From: Bacteroidota bacterium
GTDB lineage: Bacteria > Bacteroidota > Bacteroidia > Bacteroidales > ML635J-15
DNA length: 45,814 bases
Reading direction: 5' to 3'
NCBI GenBank assembly: GCA_029558535.1
Contig: JAKQEK010000246.1
Coordinates: 1-45,814 of the forward strand
This document shows positions 7,405 to 16,370 of this stretch, one piece after another. Below the pieces are notes generated by a model that saw only the letters and a list, made by a program, of their open reading frames with translations, was not told where the DNA came from and ran no database searches. Numbering within the stretch: position 1 is the stretch's first letter; each line of letters opens with the position of its first letter. Made by a program: the position numbers and the translations under genes.

Positions 7405-8244
7405 TTAGAATCTGACAAACTCGTAGGTTAAATTATCAGGGTTTGCAGTGACTTTTAAAAATCCCGCATCAGGATTTGAATCTACTACCGCATCTAAAAT
7501 CAGAATTGTAGTATTTCCCATTTTTGCCACATCTTGAACATGGTCGTGGCCTGTAATAACCAAATTTACATCATATTTGGCAAATAAATCAAGCAAAAAA
7601 GCTACTTCTTCAACCAAAGGATTAGTACTCGATGTCCGTCTTGTCCTTAATATATTGACATGACTCGATATAATGCAATAACGATAATTTTCTCTTTGTT
7701 CATCGAGTAGATTTTCGAGCCATGCAACCTGACTTTTTCCTAAAGTGCCGCCACCCGAATCCAAACAAATATATAAGTCGGCAGTATCTGTTGTGGTAAC
7801 TGTAAAATAGTATGTTGAACTCCCAAACAACTCGTAAAATGATTTCCACCCGTCAAAATATAAATCATGATTACCGACCATAAAAAACAAAGGTTTTGAA
7901 ATTGTGTCAGTTGTTTCATTAAATAACTCATAATGCTCTCTCCTTCCTGAAACAATATCACCAACCAACATCAAGGCAACATCATCTGAAGAAATATAGT
8001 AATTTAACAATTTTTCGGTATTAATTGTTGTACCAACGTGTAAATCAGAAGCTGCAAGCAAAGAATAGTCAGTGGAATTAACAATAATATTTTCAGTCGG
8101 ATGATTATCATTATATTCCATTGATTGAATAAATCTGTCTTCTACTCTGTCAGTGGAACGTATAAAGCCGGTAAAATCAATATCACAAGAATAAATTCCT
8201 GCAAAAATTAACAATAGTGAAAATATCTTTATTTTATTTCCCAT
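7405..8244 (-). CDS. Metallophosphoesterase lipoprotein
   Basis: 279 aa with a lipoprotein signal ending AGIYSC (Cys20), so probably an envelope-anchored enzyme. All calcineurin-like motifs are present: SDLHVG (66-71), GDIVSGR (95-101), GNHD (124-127), SSHVN (193-197) and GHDH (232-235). These bind two metal ions and hydrolyse phosphomono- or diesters; the substrate is unknown. The start overlaps the preceding outer-membrane protein gene by 16 bp, indicating co-expression. It converges with the aldolase gene, with only 10 bp between the stops and no clear terminator. Confidence 0.88.
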   Translation of the reverse strand: MGNKIKIFSLLLIFAGIYSCDIDFTGFIRSTDRVEDRFIQSMEYNDNHPTENIIVNSTDYSLLAASDLHVGTTINTEKLLNYYISSDDVALMLVGDIVSGRREHYELFNETTDTISKPLFFMVGNHDLYFDGWKSFYELFGSSTYYFTVTTTDTADLYICLDSGGGTLGKSQVAWLENLLDEQRENYRYCIISSHVNILRTRRTSSTNPLVEEVAFLLDLFAKYDVNLVITGHDHVQDVAKMGNTTILILDAVVDSNPDAGFLKVTANPDNLTYEFVRF

Positions 8245-8963
8245 TTAACTCCGGTTCTTAATAACCAACCAAAATAATTTACTCTAATATTGTTTAAACC
8301 TGCTGTCTGATACCAATAATCAACAAAAATCTGAGGCCATTTATCATTTTTTTGCCAAATGAAACCTAGATTTAACATTGGATTCATCTCTTGTTCTATA
8401 ATAAATCTTTCAAAATTTGTAATGTTTAAATACAAATTCCAAGGATTTGCAGTCTGCCAAAAATAATATTTGACCGAATACATTAAATTTGCTGCCTCAA
8501 CTAGATATTGATTCTCTGTGATTTCATATATCTGAGCTGCATTATCAGTGAATCTGTATATATTGAAATTGTTACCTAATAAAAACTCCCATTTCTTTAC
8601 AGCATAATTAATTTTTAATCCGGTATTATGAATAATTAACATTTGACTTACCGGTTTGTTACAATAAAACAGAGAGAATTTTAATGGATTATTTTTCACA
8701 TTTATTTTATAGGCAAGATTTATTGCAAATGCATTAATGACTTTGTCTTCTCTATGATTTATATTAAAATCCATTGCATAATCCAGAGAAAAGCTTTTGT
8801 ATTCATAACCCGGAGAAAGTCCTGCTGAAATAAGACAAGGTCTGTCCACAGGATTTACAGCTATTCCTGAAAATACTTCTATTTTAAACTGAGCTTTTGC
8901 AGTAAATGAAATCAGGCATAAACTTGCAAATAAGAAGAAAACTATTTGTTTTAACAATAACAT
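8229..8963 (-). CDS. Predicted outer-membrane beta-barrel protein
   Basis: 244 aa from the ATG at 8963-8961, which gives a clean signal peptide (MLLLKQIVFFLFASLCLIS, cut after FTAKA). A start at 9044 would add 27 residues that read like another hydrophobic helix. The mature part alternates polar and aromatic residues (YEYKSFSLDYAMDF, YSVKYYFW, INVNYFGWLLRTGVKWEIK) and ends in an aromatic strand, as in small outer-membrane barrels. It is upstream of and overlaps the phosphoesterase lipoprotein, so the pair may act together at the outer membrane. No named family recognised. Confidence 0.65.
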   Translation of the reverse strand: MLLLKQIVFFLFASLCLISFTAKAQFKIEVFSGIAVNPVDRPCLISAGLSPGYEYKSFSLDYAMDFNINHREDKVINAFAINLAYKINVKNNPLKFSLFYCNKPVSQMLIIHNTGLKINYAVKKWEFLLGNNFNIYRFTDNAAQIYEITENQYLVEAANLMYSVKYYFWQTANPWNLYLNITNFERFIIEQEMNPMLNLGFIWQKNDKWPQIFVDYWYQTAGLNNIRVNYFGWLLRTGVKWEIK

Positions 8964-9031
8964 CAAGGTTGATTTGATTAATGCAAATTTAATTAAATCA
9001 TTTAGAAAAGCAAAAAATAAAATCTTTTTCA

Positions 9032-9039
9032 TATTTTTG
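9032..9039 (+). promoter_or_regulatory. -7 box (TATTTTTG) before the 126-aa gene
   Basis: TATTTTTG matches TAnnTTTG exactly and lies 8 bp before the first ATG (9048) and 17 bp before the second (9057). The transcript would be nearly leaderless if the first ATG is used, which makes the second a serious alternative. Confidence 0.45.
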
Positions 9040-9047
9040 TTCAAAAC

Positions 9048-9428
9048 ATGATAAAGATGGATAAAATATATGACATAACCACCTACAAAGGAGTAAATAC
9101 AGCTGTTGAATTATTGAAAAAATACGGATGGATTGTAAGTCCTTTGCCATGGTTAATATACAAAGCAATGACTCCTGAAATTTCTACTGAGAAACAGATT
9201 GATGCTGCTATTAAACTGATTAAAGCAGGGAAGGAGAACGGGGCAAAAAAAATGCGAATTCGTGTAGGACATGATGCCGGAATAAAAATTGGGGCAATGC
9301 TCAAAGGCTTTCCTATGAATATCAATGTTGGCAACAACGGTCAAATGGAGTTTGATATAGACTATGAAAATGCAAGCCCTGCTGATTTTTCACAACTAAA
9401 TAATATCCCGGACATCTTACAGGGCTAA
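9048..9428 (+). CDS. Conserved-looking small cytoplasmic protein, unknown function
   Basis: 126 aa from 9048, or 123 aa from the ATG at 9057 (MDKIYDITTYKG). There is no signal peptide or membrane segment. The sequence alternates helices and strands: a helical middle (EKQIDAAIKLIKAGKENGA) followed by KKMRIRVGHDAGIKIGAML and an acidic C-terminus (MEFDIDYENASPADF). Length, composition and its own -7 box support a real gene, but I recognise no domain. Its TAA and the TAG of the convergent SGNH gene overlap in the four bases 9425-9428. Confidence 0.7.
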   Translation: MIKMDKIYDITTYKGVNTAVELLKKYGWIVSPLPWLIYKAMTPEISTEKQIDAAIKLIKAGKENGAKKMRIRVGHDAGIKIGAMLKGFPMNINVGNNGQMEFDIDYENASPADFSQLNNIPDILQG

Positions 9429-11119
9429 AGCCCCATTTGTTTTAATTTCCAGTGTACTCCATTTGCAAATTTTTCGTATCCTGCTGCATTGTGATGCCCG
9501 TCATAAACCCAGTAGTAGTTTTGTGAGTTTTTGGATGAAATATTTTCGACTTCGCAATAATATTTCAGTAAGTCAATGTAGTTAATATTGTTCTCTACTG
9601 AAAAATTAATTAATTGATCAAAGCAATTATCTTTATATCTATTCTCATCTATATCTTTTATCATTGGATGGAAAACGATTAAAAGTTCGAAATTATATTC
9701 TTCAGACAGTTTCTTAAAATTGAGTAAACTGACTTTCAGCTGATTAATTGCCCTTTGCTTTTCCTGTTCATATTCCGATTTAGACAGAAGTAGATAGTTA
9801 TAACCACATATTTCGTGGATTATAGTTCGATACAGAAATGAAAAAATATATACTGGTTCCCAGATTTTTTTATTAATAGCAATTTCCTTAGTATCAAATC
9901 GCTCCATACCTCCTCTGAAAATGATATCATCTAAATCGTTGCCATAATTAATAATAACAAGATCAGGGTTATATGATAATAATTTGTCTTTAAGTAACTT
10001 ATATTCATAAAATGGATCGCTTCCACATATTCCTGCATTTATCCATTCGTAATTTATACTGTCAGTATCAGGCATATTCATTTCCAAAAATTTTAGCCAT
10101 GTAGAATCAGAATGAGCACCATCACCTTCTGTAAATGAATCACCTAACCCAATGATTATGTAATCGTTAGCTTCTTTGAATTGTTTGGGTTCTTTGTCTG
10201 ACAGCCCTAAAGTATTAGTTGCTCTTTTATAATAAAATTCCTTTGCCTCAAGATAATGTATGCTATTAGGTTCATAGAAACTGTTATTTGTAATAATTTT
10301 TTGATCAAAAATAGACTTATAATAACCGAATCTTGATTCAGAATAGCTGTAATTAATATGAAAAAGTCTTAGACATATTTCAGCAATAGTAATTGCAAAT
10401 ATCAATGCTGATAAAAAGAGAATAGCATTTGTCAATTTATTGTGTCTTTTTCGACGAATTAGTAGTAATGAAAAAAACAGAGATAATATAACCAAGTTAA
10501 CCCATACACCTGTCCAAATTCCTGGATGAGATTTAATTAGTAGTTCAACAAGTAATAGAATGAAAAAGGATATGGTAGATGTAATTATAAATATTGAAAC
10601 AGCTGGTTTCTTAACAATAATCAAACTACAAATAACAATAACGCAAGCAAGCAAGATTATAATGGATATTGCAAGTTTTGTATATTCAGCCTGCAATAAA
10701 CCTGACTTAGTTACTTTATCCCAAAAATTTCCATCTTTGGGATTTTTTGAGATTCGGATACTCTGTTGGTTAGCGAAATCTTGTTTTATTGTAAATTCAT
10801 TTTTCTGCGACACAATTAAAATTTCGCTTTCTATGTTTTTTTTTGATTTATTCTTAAAAACAATTTCAGAAAAATACCATGAGCCGTTATGTATAAAGAC
10901 TGAATCAACATTTTGTAATTGAATTTTATTTCCTGTAAATGTTATTCCGTAACAATCGAAATCGGAAGTTAAGTTTAAGTTATTTTCGGTTATTTTTATT
11001 TTGAATTCGTCATAAAAATTAATTTTTGAAATGTAATAAATGACAAAAAATGCTGAGCTGACATTTATAATTGCTATTAAAAATGCAACAAATACATATT
11101 TAGCATTATTATTTAACAT
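9425..11119 (-). CDS. Large polytopic SGNH hydrolase-family membrane protein
   Basis: 564 aa from the ATG at 11119-11117, chosen because a TATTTTTG box lies at 11143-11136, downstream of the alternative start at 11182. Order: one membrane helix (about 9-29), a beta-rich extracytoplasmic domain of about 115 residues (30-145), four membrane helices (about 147-169, 173-194, 201-222, 230-250), then a C-terminal SGNH domain. Catalytic blocks: GDSFTEG with Ser328, NAGICGSDP, YGND with Asn394, and DGH with Asp540/His542. It shares DSTW..FLE, a GG.E segment and YYW..DGH with the SGNH protein at 850-2136, so they are paralogs. No carbamoyltransferase is adjacent. Likely an acyl-ester enzyme for an envelope polymer; substrate unknown. 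Confidence 0.8.
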   Translation of the reverse strand: MLNNNAKYVFVAFLIAIINVSSAFFVIYYISKINFYDEFKIKITENNLNLTSDFDCYGITFTGNKIQLQNVDSVFIHNGSWYFSEIVFKNKSKKNIESEILIVSQKNEFTIKQDFANQQSIRISKNPKDGNFWDKVTKSGLLQAEYTKLAISIIILLACVIVICSLIIVKKPAVSIFIITSTISFFILLLVELLIKSHPGIWTGVWVNLVILSLFFSLLLIRRKRHNKLTNAILFLSALIFAITIAEICLRLFHINYSYSESRFGYYKSIFDQKIITNNSFYEPNSIHYLEAKEFYYKRATNTLGLSDKEPKQFKEANDYIIIGLGDSFTEGDGAHSDSTWLKFLEMNMPDTDSINYEWINAGICGSDPFYEYKLLKDKLLSYNPDLVIINYGNDLDDIIFRGGMERFDTKEIAINKKIWEPVYIFSFLYRTIIHEICGYNYLLLSKSEYEQEKQRAINQLKVSLLNFKKLSEEYNFELLIVFHPMIKDIDENRYKDNCFDQLINFSVENNINYIDLLKYYCEVENISSKNSQNYYWVYDGHHNAAGYEKFANGVHWKLKQMGL

Positions 11120-11135
11120 TGAAAGTTTATTTGTA

Positions 11136-11143
11136 CAAAAATA
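11136..11143 (-). promoter_or_regulatory. -7 box (TATTTTTG) of the large SGNH gene
   Basis: On the minus strand TATTTTTG lies at 11143-11136, 16 bp upstream of the ATG at 11119. It excludes the longer reading frame as the main product of this promoter. Confidence 0.5.
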
Positions 11144-11191
11144 AAAAAAGTCCGCCATTAAAACAGACTTTTTCATTTTCAATAAACTGTT

Positions 11192-12853
11192 TTATTTTCC
11201 GGGGCAATTTTTAATAATATCCGGGGCAATATCATTACGACCGTACGCTTTGTCAAAGTAATCAGAAAATTCTTTTGCAAGATTTTTTGCAGTTTTAACA
11301 TATTCTTCCTTGTTTGACCAGGTATTTATTGGAAATAGCATTTCGGCCGGAACACCTGGACATGATTTAGGTACATTAACATGAAATAATTCATCATGTA
11401 CAAATTCAACATTTGTCAAATCACCATTAAGAGCTGCTTCAACCATTGCGCGGGTATAAGTCAGGTCAATACGTTTTCCGACGCCAACTTTTCCTCCTGA
11501 CCAACCTGTATTGATGAGATAAACACTAGTATTGTGTTCTTCCATTTTGTCGCCCAACATTTTTGCATATACTTTTGGTAATGCCGGCATAAAAGGAGCA
11601 CCGAAAAACCTTGAAAAAGTAGATTGAGGTTCAACAACTCCGGTTTCTGTTCCTGCGAGTTTTGAGGTATATCCCATCAAAAACCAAAGCATAGCCTGGT
11701 TTCTGTCAAGTTTTGAAACAGGAGGTAATACTCCGGTGGCATCTGCAGTTAGAAACAAAATGGTTGAGGGATGTCCGCCAACGCTAGATTTTTTGATATT
11801 ACTTAATGAACTCAATGGATAAGATGCTCTCGAATTTGGAGTAAGCCTTTCATCATTAAAATCAAACTCACCGTCTGGATATGTCATGGCATTTTCTACA
11901 ATAGCTCCGTGATTTAGGTAATAATCGGGATGCATAACAGCTTTATAAATATCAGGTTCCTTTTCGGGATTTATATTTATCATTTTTGCATAACAGCCAT
12001 ATTCAAAATTTGCTACGCCTTTGTTACTCCAACCATGTTCATCATCTCCAAGTAAAGCTCTGCGTGGATCTGCTGATAAAGTGGTTTTACCTGTTCCCGA
12101 CAAGCCTAGAATCAGGGCAGTTTTACCATCATTACCTTCGTTTGCAGAACAATGAAGAGGAAGTACATTCTCAAAAGGCAAATAATAATTCATTACAGTA
12201 AACATCATTTTCTTTACACTGCCCATATAAGCAGATCCGATTATAATTCCCAATCTGCGGTCGAAATCAAATGCAACTATAATATTTGTGGTTTTTCCGT
12301 TAGGGAGTTTTCTTAATTTCCATTCATATTTTGCCTGATCTAGTTTATTAAATGGTAATGCAATTAAATAAAAAGGCTTGTCGGAAAAACAGCTTTTATC
12401 TAAATCTTCGGGAATAGGTCGAAACATATTATCAACAAAAACAGAAGTCAATGCCTCACTTGTAATTACTTTTACAGGTAACGAATATTCGGAATCAGCA
12501 CCAATTACTCTATCATTAACATAAATACGATTATGTTTGTGCATCATATCAAGAGCATCCTGAAAAACTTCATCAAATACTGATTCCGTAATAGGTAAAT
12601 TGTTGGGAGAATTCCAGTCAATGTGAATCTGACTTGCAGGCCGTTTTACCATTACAGTATCTTTAGGACTTCTGCCGGTTGAATCAGGCTCATTCCATGT
12701 TGCCAATGCTCCTGATTTTGATACCATACACTCGTTATTTGATACCGAATCTCCTATTAGTCTTTTACGATCTGCATTTGTAATTACTGTCTTACACTCA
12801 TTTAATACTTCATCAATCTTTTTGTGTGTTTCGTTGAAATTAATATTGTCCAT
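11192..12853 (-). CDS. pckA: Phosphoenolpyruvate carboxykinase (ATP)
   Basis: 553 aa, slightly longer than the usual 530-540. The ATP-type P-loop GLSGTGKTTLS (250-260) and the kinase-2/metal motif LLGDDEHGW (267-275) followed by NFEYGCYAK identify the ATP-dependent enzyme, not the GTP form. Other conserved blocks are GSAYMGSVKK (206-215), LPLHCSAN (232-239), TETGVVEPQ.TFS.FFGAPF (402-421) and NTGWSGG (448-454). The cytosolic enzyme interconverts oxaloacetate and PEP with ATP/ADP; in many anaerobic Bacteroidota it also runs toward CO2 fixation and succinate. Single gene with a -7 box about 20 bp upstream. Confidence 0.97.
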   Translation of the reverse strand: MDNINFNETHKKIDEVLNECKTVITNADRKRLIGDSVSNNECMVSKSGALATWNEPDSTGRSPKDTVMVKRPASQIHIDWNSPNNLPITESVFDEVFQDALDMMHKHNRIYVNDRVIGADSEYSLPVKVITSEALTSVFVDNMFRPIPEDLDKSCFSDKPFYLIALPFNKLDQAKYEWKLRKLPNGKTTNIIVAFDFDRRLGIIIGSAYMGSVKKMMFTVMNYYLPFENVLPLHCSANEGNDGKTALILGLSGTGKTTLSADPRRALLGDDEHGWSNKGVANFEYGCYAKMININPEKEPDIYKAVMHPDYYLNHGAIVENAMTYPDGEFDFNDERLTPNSRASYPLSSLSNIKKSSVGGHPSTILFLTADATGVLPPVSKLDRNQAMLWFLMGYTSKLAGTETGVVEPQSTFSRFFGAPFMPALPKVYAKMLGDKMEEHNTSVYLINTGWSGGKVGVGKRIDLTYTRAMVEAALNGDLTNVEFVHDELFHVNVPKSCPGVPAEMLFPINTWSNKEEYVKTAKNLAKEFSDYFDKAYGRNDIAPDIIKNCPGK

Positions 12854-12873
12854 ATATCAGAATTTTAGAGGGG

Positions 12874-12881
12874 CAAACTTA
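12874..12881 (-). promoter_or_regulatory. -7 box (TAAGTTTG) of pckA
   Basis: Minus-strand TAAGTTTG at 12881-12874, 20 bp upstream of the pckA ATG, preceded by a T-run. No clear TTTG -33 box is seen. Confidence 0.45.
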
Positions 12882-13132
12882 AAAAAAAAACTACACTTAA
12901 AAACTGTTAAAGAATATAAAACGCCGGTTTATGTTATTAAAAATGTTTTTAGTGATATCAAAAATAATAATTAGTTACTCGAAGCGAAAAATAGAATTTA
13001 AATTGTCGAATTATTTAATATTGCTGTACACAGGAATAAATAAAAATTGTAATTGCCATTTTATTTTCTTTTTTACTGCAACCGGTATAGTATTTTCTTT
13101 TCTTTTTGTATTTTGCACAAATTTTTTATTTG

Positions 13133-14731
13133 ATGTTAAAAAAAGTTCCACATACTTATGTCATTGTTTTCTCTATTGTAATAATTTCAGCTTTGCTTAC
13201 TTGGATAATTCCTGCAGGAGAGTTTGATCGTACACAAAAAACGATGTCAGATGGTAGCACAAAAACTGTTATTGTTGAAAATTCTTTTCACAGAGTAGAT
13301 GCAGAACCTCAAACATGGCAGGTGTTTTCTTCAATTTTTAACGGTTTTACTTCGCAGGCAAATATTATTGTTTTTATTCTTTTAATAGGAGGAGCATTCT
13401 GGATCTTAAATGCAAGCCAGGCACTTGATGTGGGTATATCGGCATTTATAAGATGGACAAAAAAGCTAGAGAAAAACAAAATTCTGAATAAAATTGGCGT
13501 CCACAATATTGTAATGGTTTTGATTATGATGATGTTTAGTGCATTCGGTGCAATTTTCGGAATGAGTGAAGAAACCATTGCTTTTGTTATAATACTTGTT
13601 CCATTGGCAATTTCTATGGGGTATGATTCAATTGTTGGTGTTTGTCTGGTGTATGTAGCAGCCCATTTGGGATTTGCCGGAGCAATACTTAATCCTTTTA
13701 CTATAGGAATTGCTCAGGGTTTGTCAGACCTGCCAATATTCAGTGGGTGGGAGTACAGATTGATTTGTTGGATTGTTGTTAACATGGTTGGCTTTACTTT
13801 TATTCTTTTATATGCCCGAAAGATTAAAAGAAATCCGGAAAAAAGTATAACAAAAGACATTGATGAATATTGGAGAAAGAACAAATCAACAGAAAATCAA
13901 AAAGTTGAATACTACACTCCACTAAGTGCATGGATAAGTTTCCTGGTTTTATCATGTATTCTTATTTTATTTTCCGCTTTTTATAGTAATTCAACGCTGA
14001 AAATAGGGAATAGTATTTTTAATTTTCCTGCAGTCCCTATTGCATCCTTTGCGTTTGCAGTTGTTTCCTTTTTTGCTTTGAGAAAATCTGTCCATTATTA
14101 TATTTTAAATCTTTTGGCATTTACTGTAGTGTTTCTGATAATAGGAGTGATGGGTTATCAATGGTACGTAATGGAAATTGGAGCATTGTTCTTTGGAATG
14201 GGATTGGCGGCAGGAATTGCAATGAATAAATCGGCAAATAATATTACAAAATTATTTATAGAAGGAGCAAAGGATATTTTTTCAGCAGCATTTATTGTTG
14301 GTATTGCGGGAGGAATTATCGTAATATTAAGTGATGGTAAAATTATAGATACTATTATGTTTTCTTTATCGGGAGCTATGCAGGATTTTGGCAAGGAATC
14401 TTCTATTGGTATTATGTATTCGATACAGACTTTTCTAAATATTATAATTCCATCAGGGTCAGCAAAAGCGGCTTTGACCATGCCAATTATGGCTCCATTT
14501 TCCGATTTGATAGGTATAGCCAGACAAACAACTGTTTTGGCATTTCAGTTTGGAGATGGTTTTACAAATATGATAACTCCAACTTCCGGTGTGCTAATTG
14601 GCGTTCTGGGTATAGCAAAAATCCCTTTCAATTTATGGTTTAAATTTGTATGGAAATTGATTTTATTGTTATTTGTAATCGGATTTCTGTTATTGTTGCC
14701 CACCTTATATTTTAGTTTTAATGGATTTTGA
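13133..14731 (+). CDS. YfcC-family membrane carrier (AbgT/DcuC-like)
   Basis: 532 aa from the ATG at 13133 (MLKKVPHTYVIVFSIVIIS); the upstream TTG at 13106 adds nine residues and is less likely. The start and the WIIPAGEF and GGAFWIL blocks are typical of YfcC proteins, as are GAIFGMSEET and HLGFAGAILNPFTIGIAQGLSDLP. About 12 hydrophobic helices are visible, with a charged loop near 230-255, and the IIPSGSAKAALTMPIMAP and PTSGVLIGVLG stretches near the C-terminus match the family's second half. YfcC relatives are thought to move basic amino acids or carboxylates. The CotH gene starts 6 bp after the stop. Confidence 0.85.
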   Translation: MLKKVPHTYVIVFSIVIISALLTWIIPAGEFDRTQKTMSDGSTKTVIVENSFHRVDAEPQTWQVFSSIFNGFTSQANIIVFILLIGGAFWILNASQALDVGISAFIRWTKKLEKNKILNKIGVHNIVMVLIMMMFSAFGAIFGMSEETIAFVIILVPLAISMGYDSIVGVCLVYVAAHLGFAGAILNPFTIGIAQGLSDLPIFSGWEYRLICWIVVNMVGFTFILLYARKIKRNPEKSITKDIDEYWRKNKSTENQKVEYYTPLSAWISFLVLSCILILFSAFYSNSTLKIGNSIFNFPAVPIASFAFAVVSFFALRKSVHYYILNLLAFTVVFLIIGVMGYQWYVMEIGALFFGMGLAAGIAMNKSANNITKLFIEGAKDIFSAAFIVGIAGGIIVILSDGKIIDTIMFSLSGAMQDFGKESSIGIMYSIQTFLNIIIPSGSAKAALTMPIMAPFSDLIGIARQTTVLAFQFGDGFTNMITPTSGVLIGVLGIAKIPFNLWFKFVWKLILLLFVIGFLLLLPTLYFSFNGF

Positions 14732-14737
14732 TATTAA

Positions 14738-15943
14738 ATGAAATCGACATTTCTAATAATATTTTTCTTTGCTTTTATCAGTTTTCTTCTCAATTCATGC
14801 GCTGAGAAAAATGCTGAATACAATTATTGTAAAATTCCACATGTGCATATCATTTCCGGAAAGGATATTGGGTTTGATAAGAAGCGGCGTTGTCTTATAA
14901 TTTTCGAAGATTATTCAAAATTTAGTATTAAAAAATCAACAATAAAATGTCGTGGAGGATTTTCTTCAAAATTCTTTAAGCACTCGTACCGTATAGAACT
15001 GGATAAGAAATATTCTCCTTTTGGGTTGCCTAAGGAAGACGACTGGATACTTAATGCAAATTATATTGATAAAACATTTATGCGTCATAAATTATCCTAT
15101 GATATTTTTAGGTTAATGTCTCCTAATAATCTTGCCCCTGAGTGTGTTTATGTAAATGTTTATCTTAATAAAAAATATCAGGGATTATATGTTTTTATGC
15201 AAAGGATAAACGCTAAATTCTGCGGTATTGATAAAAAGGACAGAACAACCTGCTTATTTAAGGATCCACCTGTATTTTTTGAAGAAAAAATATCATTTCC
15301 GGGATCGGAAAATAATTACTACGACCAAAAATATCCGGAGATATCGGAGCAGGATTTTACAGAAGCTTTGGACAAATTTAATTATTTCTTATTCAATGCA
15401 TCTGATTCATTGTTTTGCGCAGATATAGGTAAGTGGATTGATATTGACAATGTTACCGATTGGCATATTTTGCTGTTGTTATCAAACAATGCTGACGGAC
15501 TTAATAAGAATTTTTATATCTATAAAAAAGATAAAAACACTCCATTAAGAATTGCAATTTGGGATTATGATCATTCTTTTGGTCGTGACGGGGATAATGA
15601 GTTAAATCTTCTAAAGTGTCAGGTAGATTGTTCGAAAAATATATTGCTTAAAAGACTTATGGAACTGGAAGAATGTAACTATAAAATAAAACTTGTTAAA
15701 AAATGGAATGAATTAAGAGATTCAAAAATTATTTCTGTGTGTAAGATTAAATTTATGATTTTGAAAAATCACTTTATTATAAATCATGATGTTGAACGAA
15801 ATTTTGAGTTATGGCCGTTAAACAGTACCGATTATTATGACGATAGCAACTATTTAAATGAAGTTGCATTGATGTTCAAATATATTGAAATTCGTATTCC
15901 TCAACTTGATAACTATTTTAAAAAATTAAGTCAAACGAAATAA
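14738..15943 (+). CDS. CotH-kinase family lipoprotein
   Basis: 401 aa with a lipoprotein signal (FLLNSC, Cys21). CotH blocks in order: KCRGGFSSKFFKHSYRIEL (70-88), DDWILNANYIDKTFMRHKLS (101-120), VYLNKKYQGLYVFMQRI (141-157), TDWHILLL (240-247), KNFYIYKKD (257-265) and WDYDHSFGRDGD (275-286). CotH of Bacillus spores phosphorylates coat proteins with an atypical kinase fold; in Bacteroidota, homologs are usually secreted or lipidated and uncharacterised. The metal/active-site Asp-rich WDYDHSFG block is intact. It begins 6 bp after the YfcC-like carrier and probably shares its transcript. Confidence 0.85.
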   Translation: MKSTFLIIFFFAFISFLLNSCAEKNAEYNYCKIPHVHIISGKDIGFDKKRRCLIIFEDYSKFSIKKSTIKCRGGFSSKFFKHSYRIELDKKYSPFGLPKEDDWILNANYIDKTFMRHKLSYDIFRLMSPNNLAPECVYVNVYLNKKYQGLYVFMQRINAKFCGIDKKDRTTCLFKDPPVFFEEKISFPGSENNYYDQKYPEISEQDFTEALDKFNYFLFNASDSLFCADIGKWIDIDNVTDWHILLLLSNNADGLNKNFYIYKKDKNTPLRIAIWDYDHSFGRDGDNELNLLKCQVDCSKNILLKRLMELEECNYKIKLVKKWNELRDSKIISVCKIKFMILKNHFIINHDVERNFELWPLNSTDYYDDSNYLNEVALMFKYIEIRIPQLDNYFKKLSQTK

Positions 15944-15971
15944 TTTATTATTTTAGCAGAAAATTAGGCAA

Positions 15972-15979
15972 TATTTTTG
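15972..15979 (+). promoter_or_regulatory. -7 box (TATTTTTG) of the repeat-protein operon
   Basis: TATTTTTG lies 36 bp before the ATG at 16016, in the only gap large enough for a promoter between the CotH gene and the three-gene group 16016-18941. Confidence 0.5.
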
Positions 15980-16015
15980 ATATGAAGAGAATCGTTAAAT
16001 TAAAATTATAAAACT

Positions 16016-16357
16016 ATGAAAAACAAGATTTTATTTTTAAGTATTTTTATTTTGTTTGTTGGCCTTTCTGCCTATGCTCAAAAAGTTTTCAGCTGCGATT
16101 ACAAAAGCGACGCTGATGTTAAAGTGTATGTGGCTTCATACAAAAGTGATGCTGATTTAGTCGTTTACAAATGCGACTACAAAAGTGATGCAACAGGCAA
16201 TAAAGGGCTGTGGTATTTTTGTAATTACAAAAGTGATGCAGACAAAAAAATATATTTCTGCGATTATAAAAGCGATGCCGACCTTGTAATCTATTTTTCT
16301 GATTATAAAAGTGACGCAGGCTGGCAAAACTCGTCAAAACAACATTTAATGTATTAA
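16016..16357 (+). CDS. Secreted six-repeat protein, DUF6150-like (YKSDA type)
   Basis: 113 aa: signal peptide (MKNKILFLSIFILFVGLS, cut after AYAQ) and then six copies of YKSDA at intervals of about 13-14 residues, separated by short beta-strands such as VKVYVAS, LVVYKCD and KIYFCD. The third interval has a GLWYF insert. It ends in SSKQHLMY. This layout matches the DUF6150 family of small Bacteroidota proteins, in which the same five-residue motif recurs; role unknown. Repeats use different synonymous codons, so they are old and kept by selection. The paralog starts 13 bp downstream and has SKYDA in place of YKSDA in all six positions. Confidence 0.85.
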   Translation: MKNKILFLSIFILFVGLSAYAQKVFSCDYKSDADVKVYVASYKSDADLVVYKCDYKSDATGNKGLWYFCNYKSDADKKIYFCDYKSDADLVIYFSDYKSDAGWQNSSKQHLMY

Positions 16358-16370
16358 TAAATTTATAATT

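Noticed and set aside
8964..9044. Longer N-terminus for the outer-membrane protein (start at 9044)
   Set aside because: It would put a second hydrophobic segment before a complete signal peptide and would run into the promoter of the divergent 126-aa gene.
13106..13132. Upstream TTG start for the YfcC-like carrier
   Set aside because: The ATG at 13133 gives the usual family N-terminus and follows the promoter-like TATTTTG stretch that the TTG reading would overlap.
12931..13227. 98-aa plus-strand ORF upstream of the YfcC gene
   Set aside because: Overlaps the start of the carrier in another frame and is low-complexity Lys/Phe/Ile; the intergenic segment 12854-13132 otherwise shows only the pckA -7 box.
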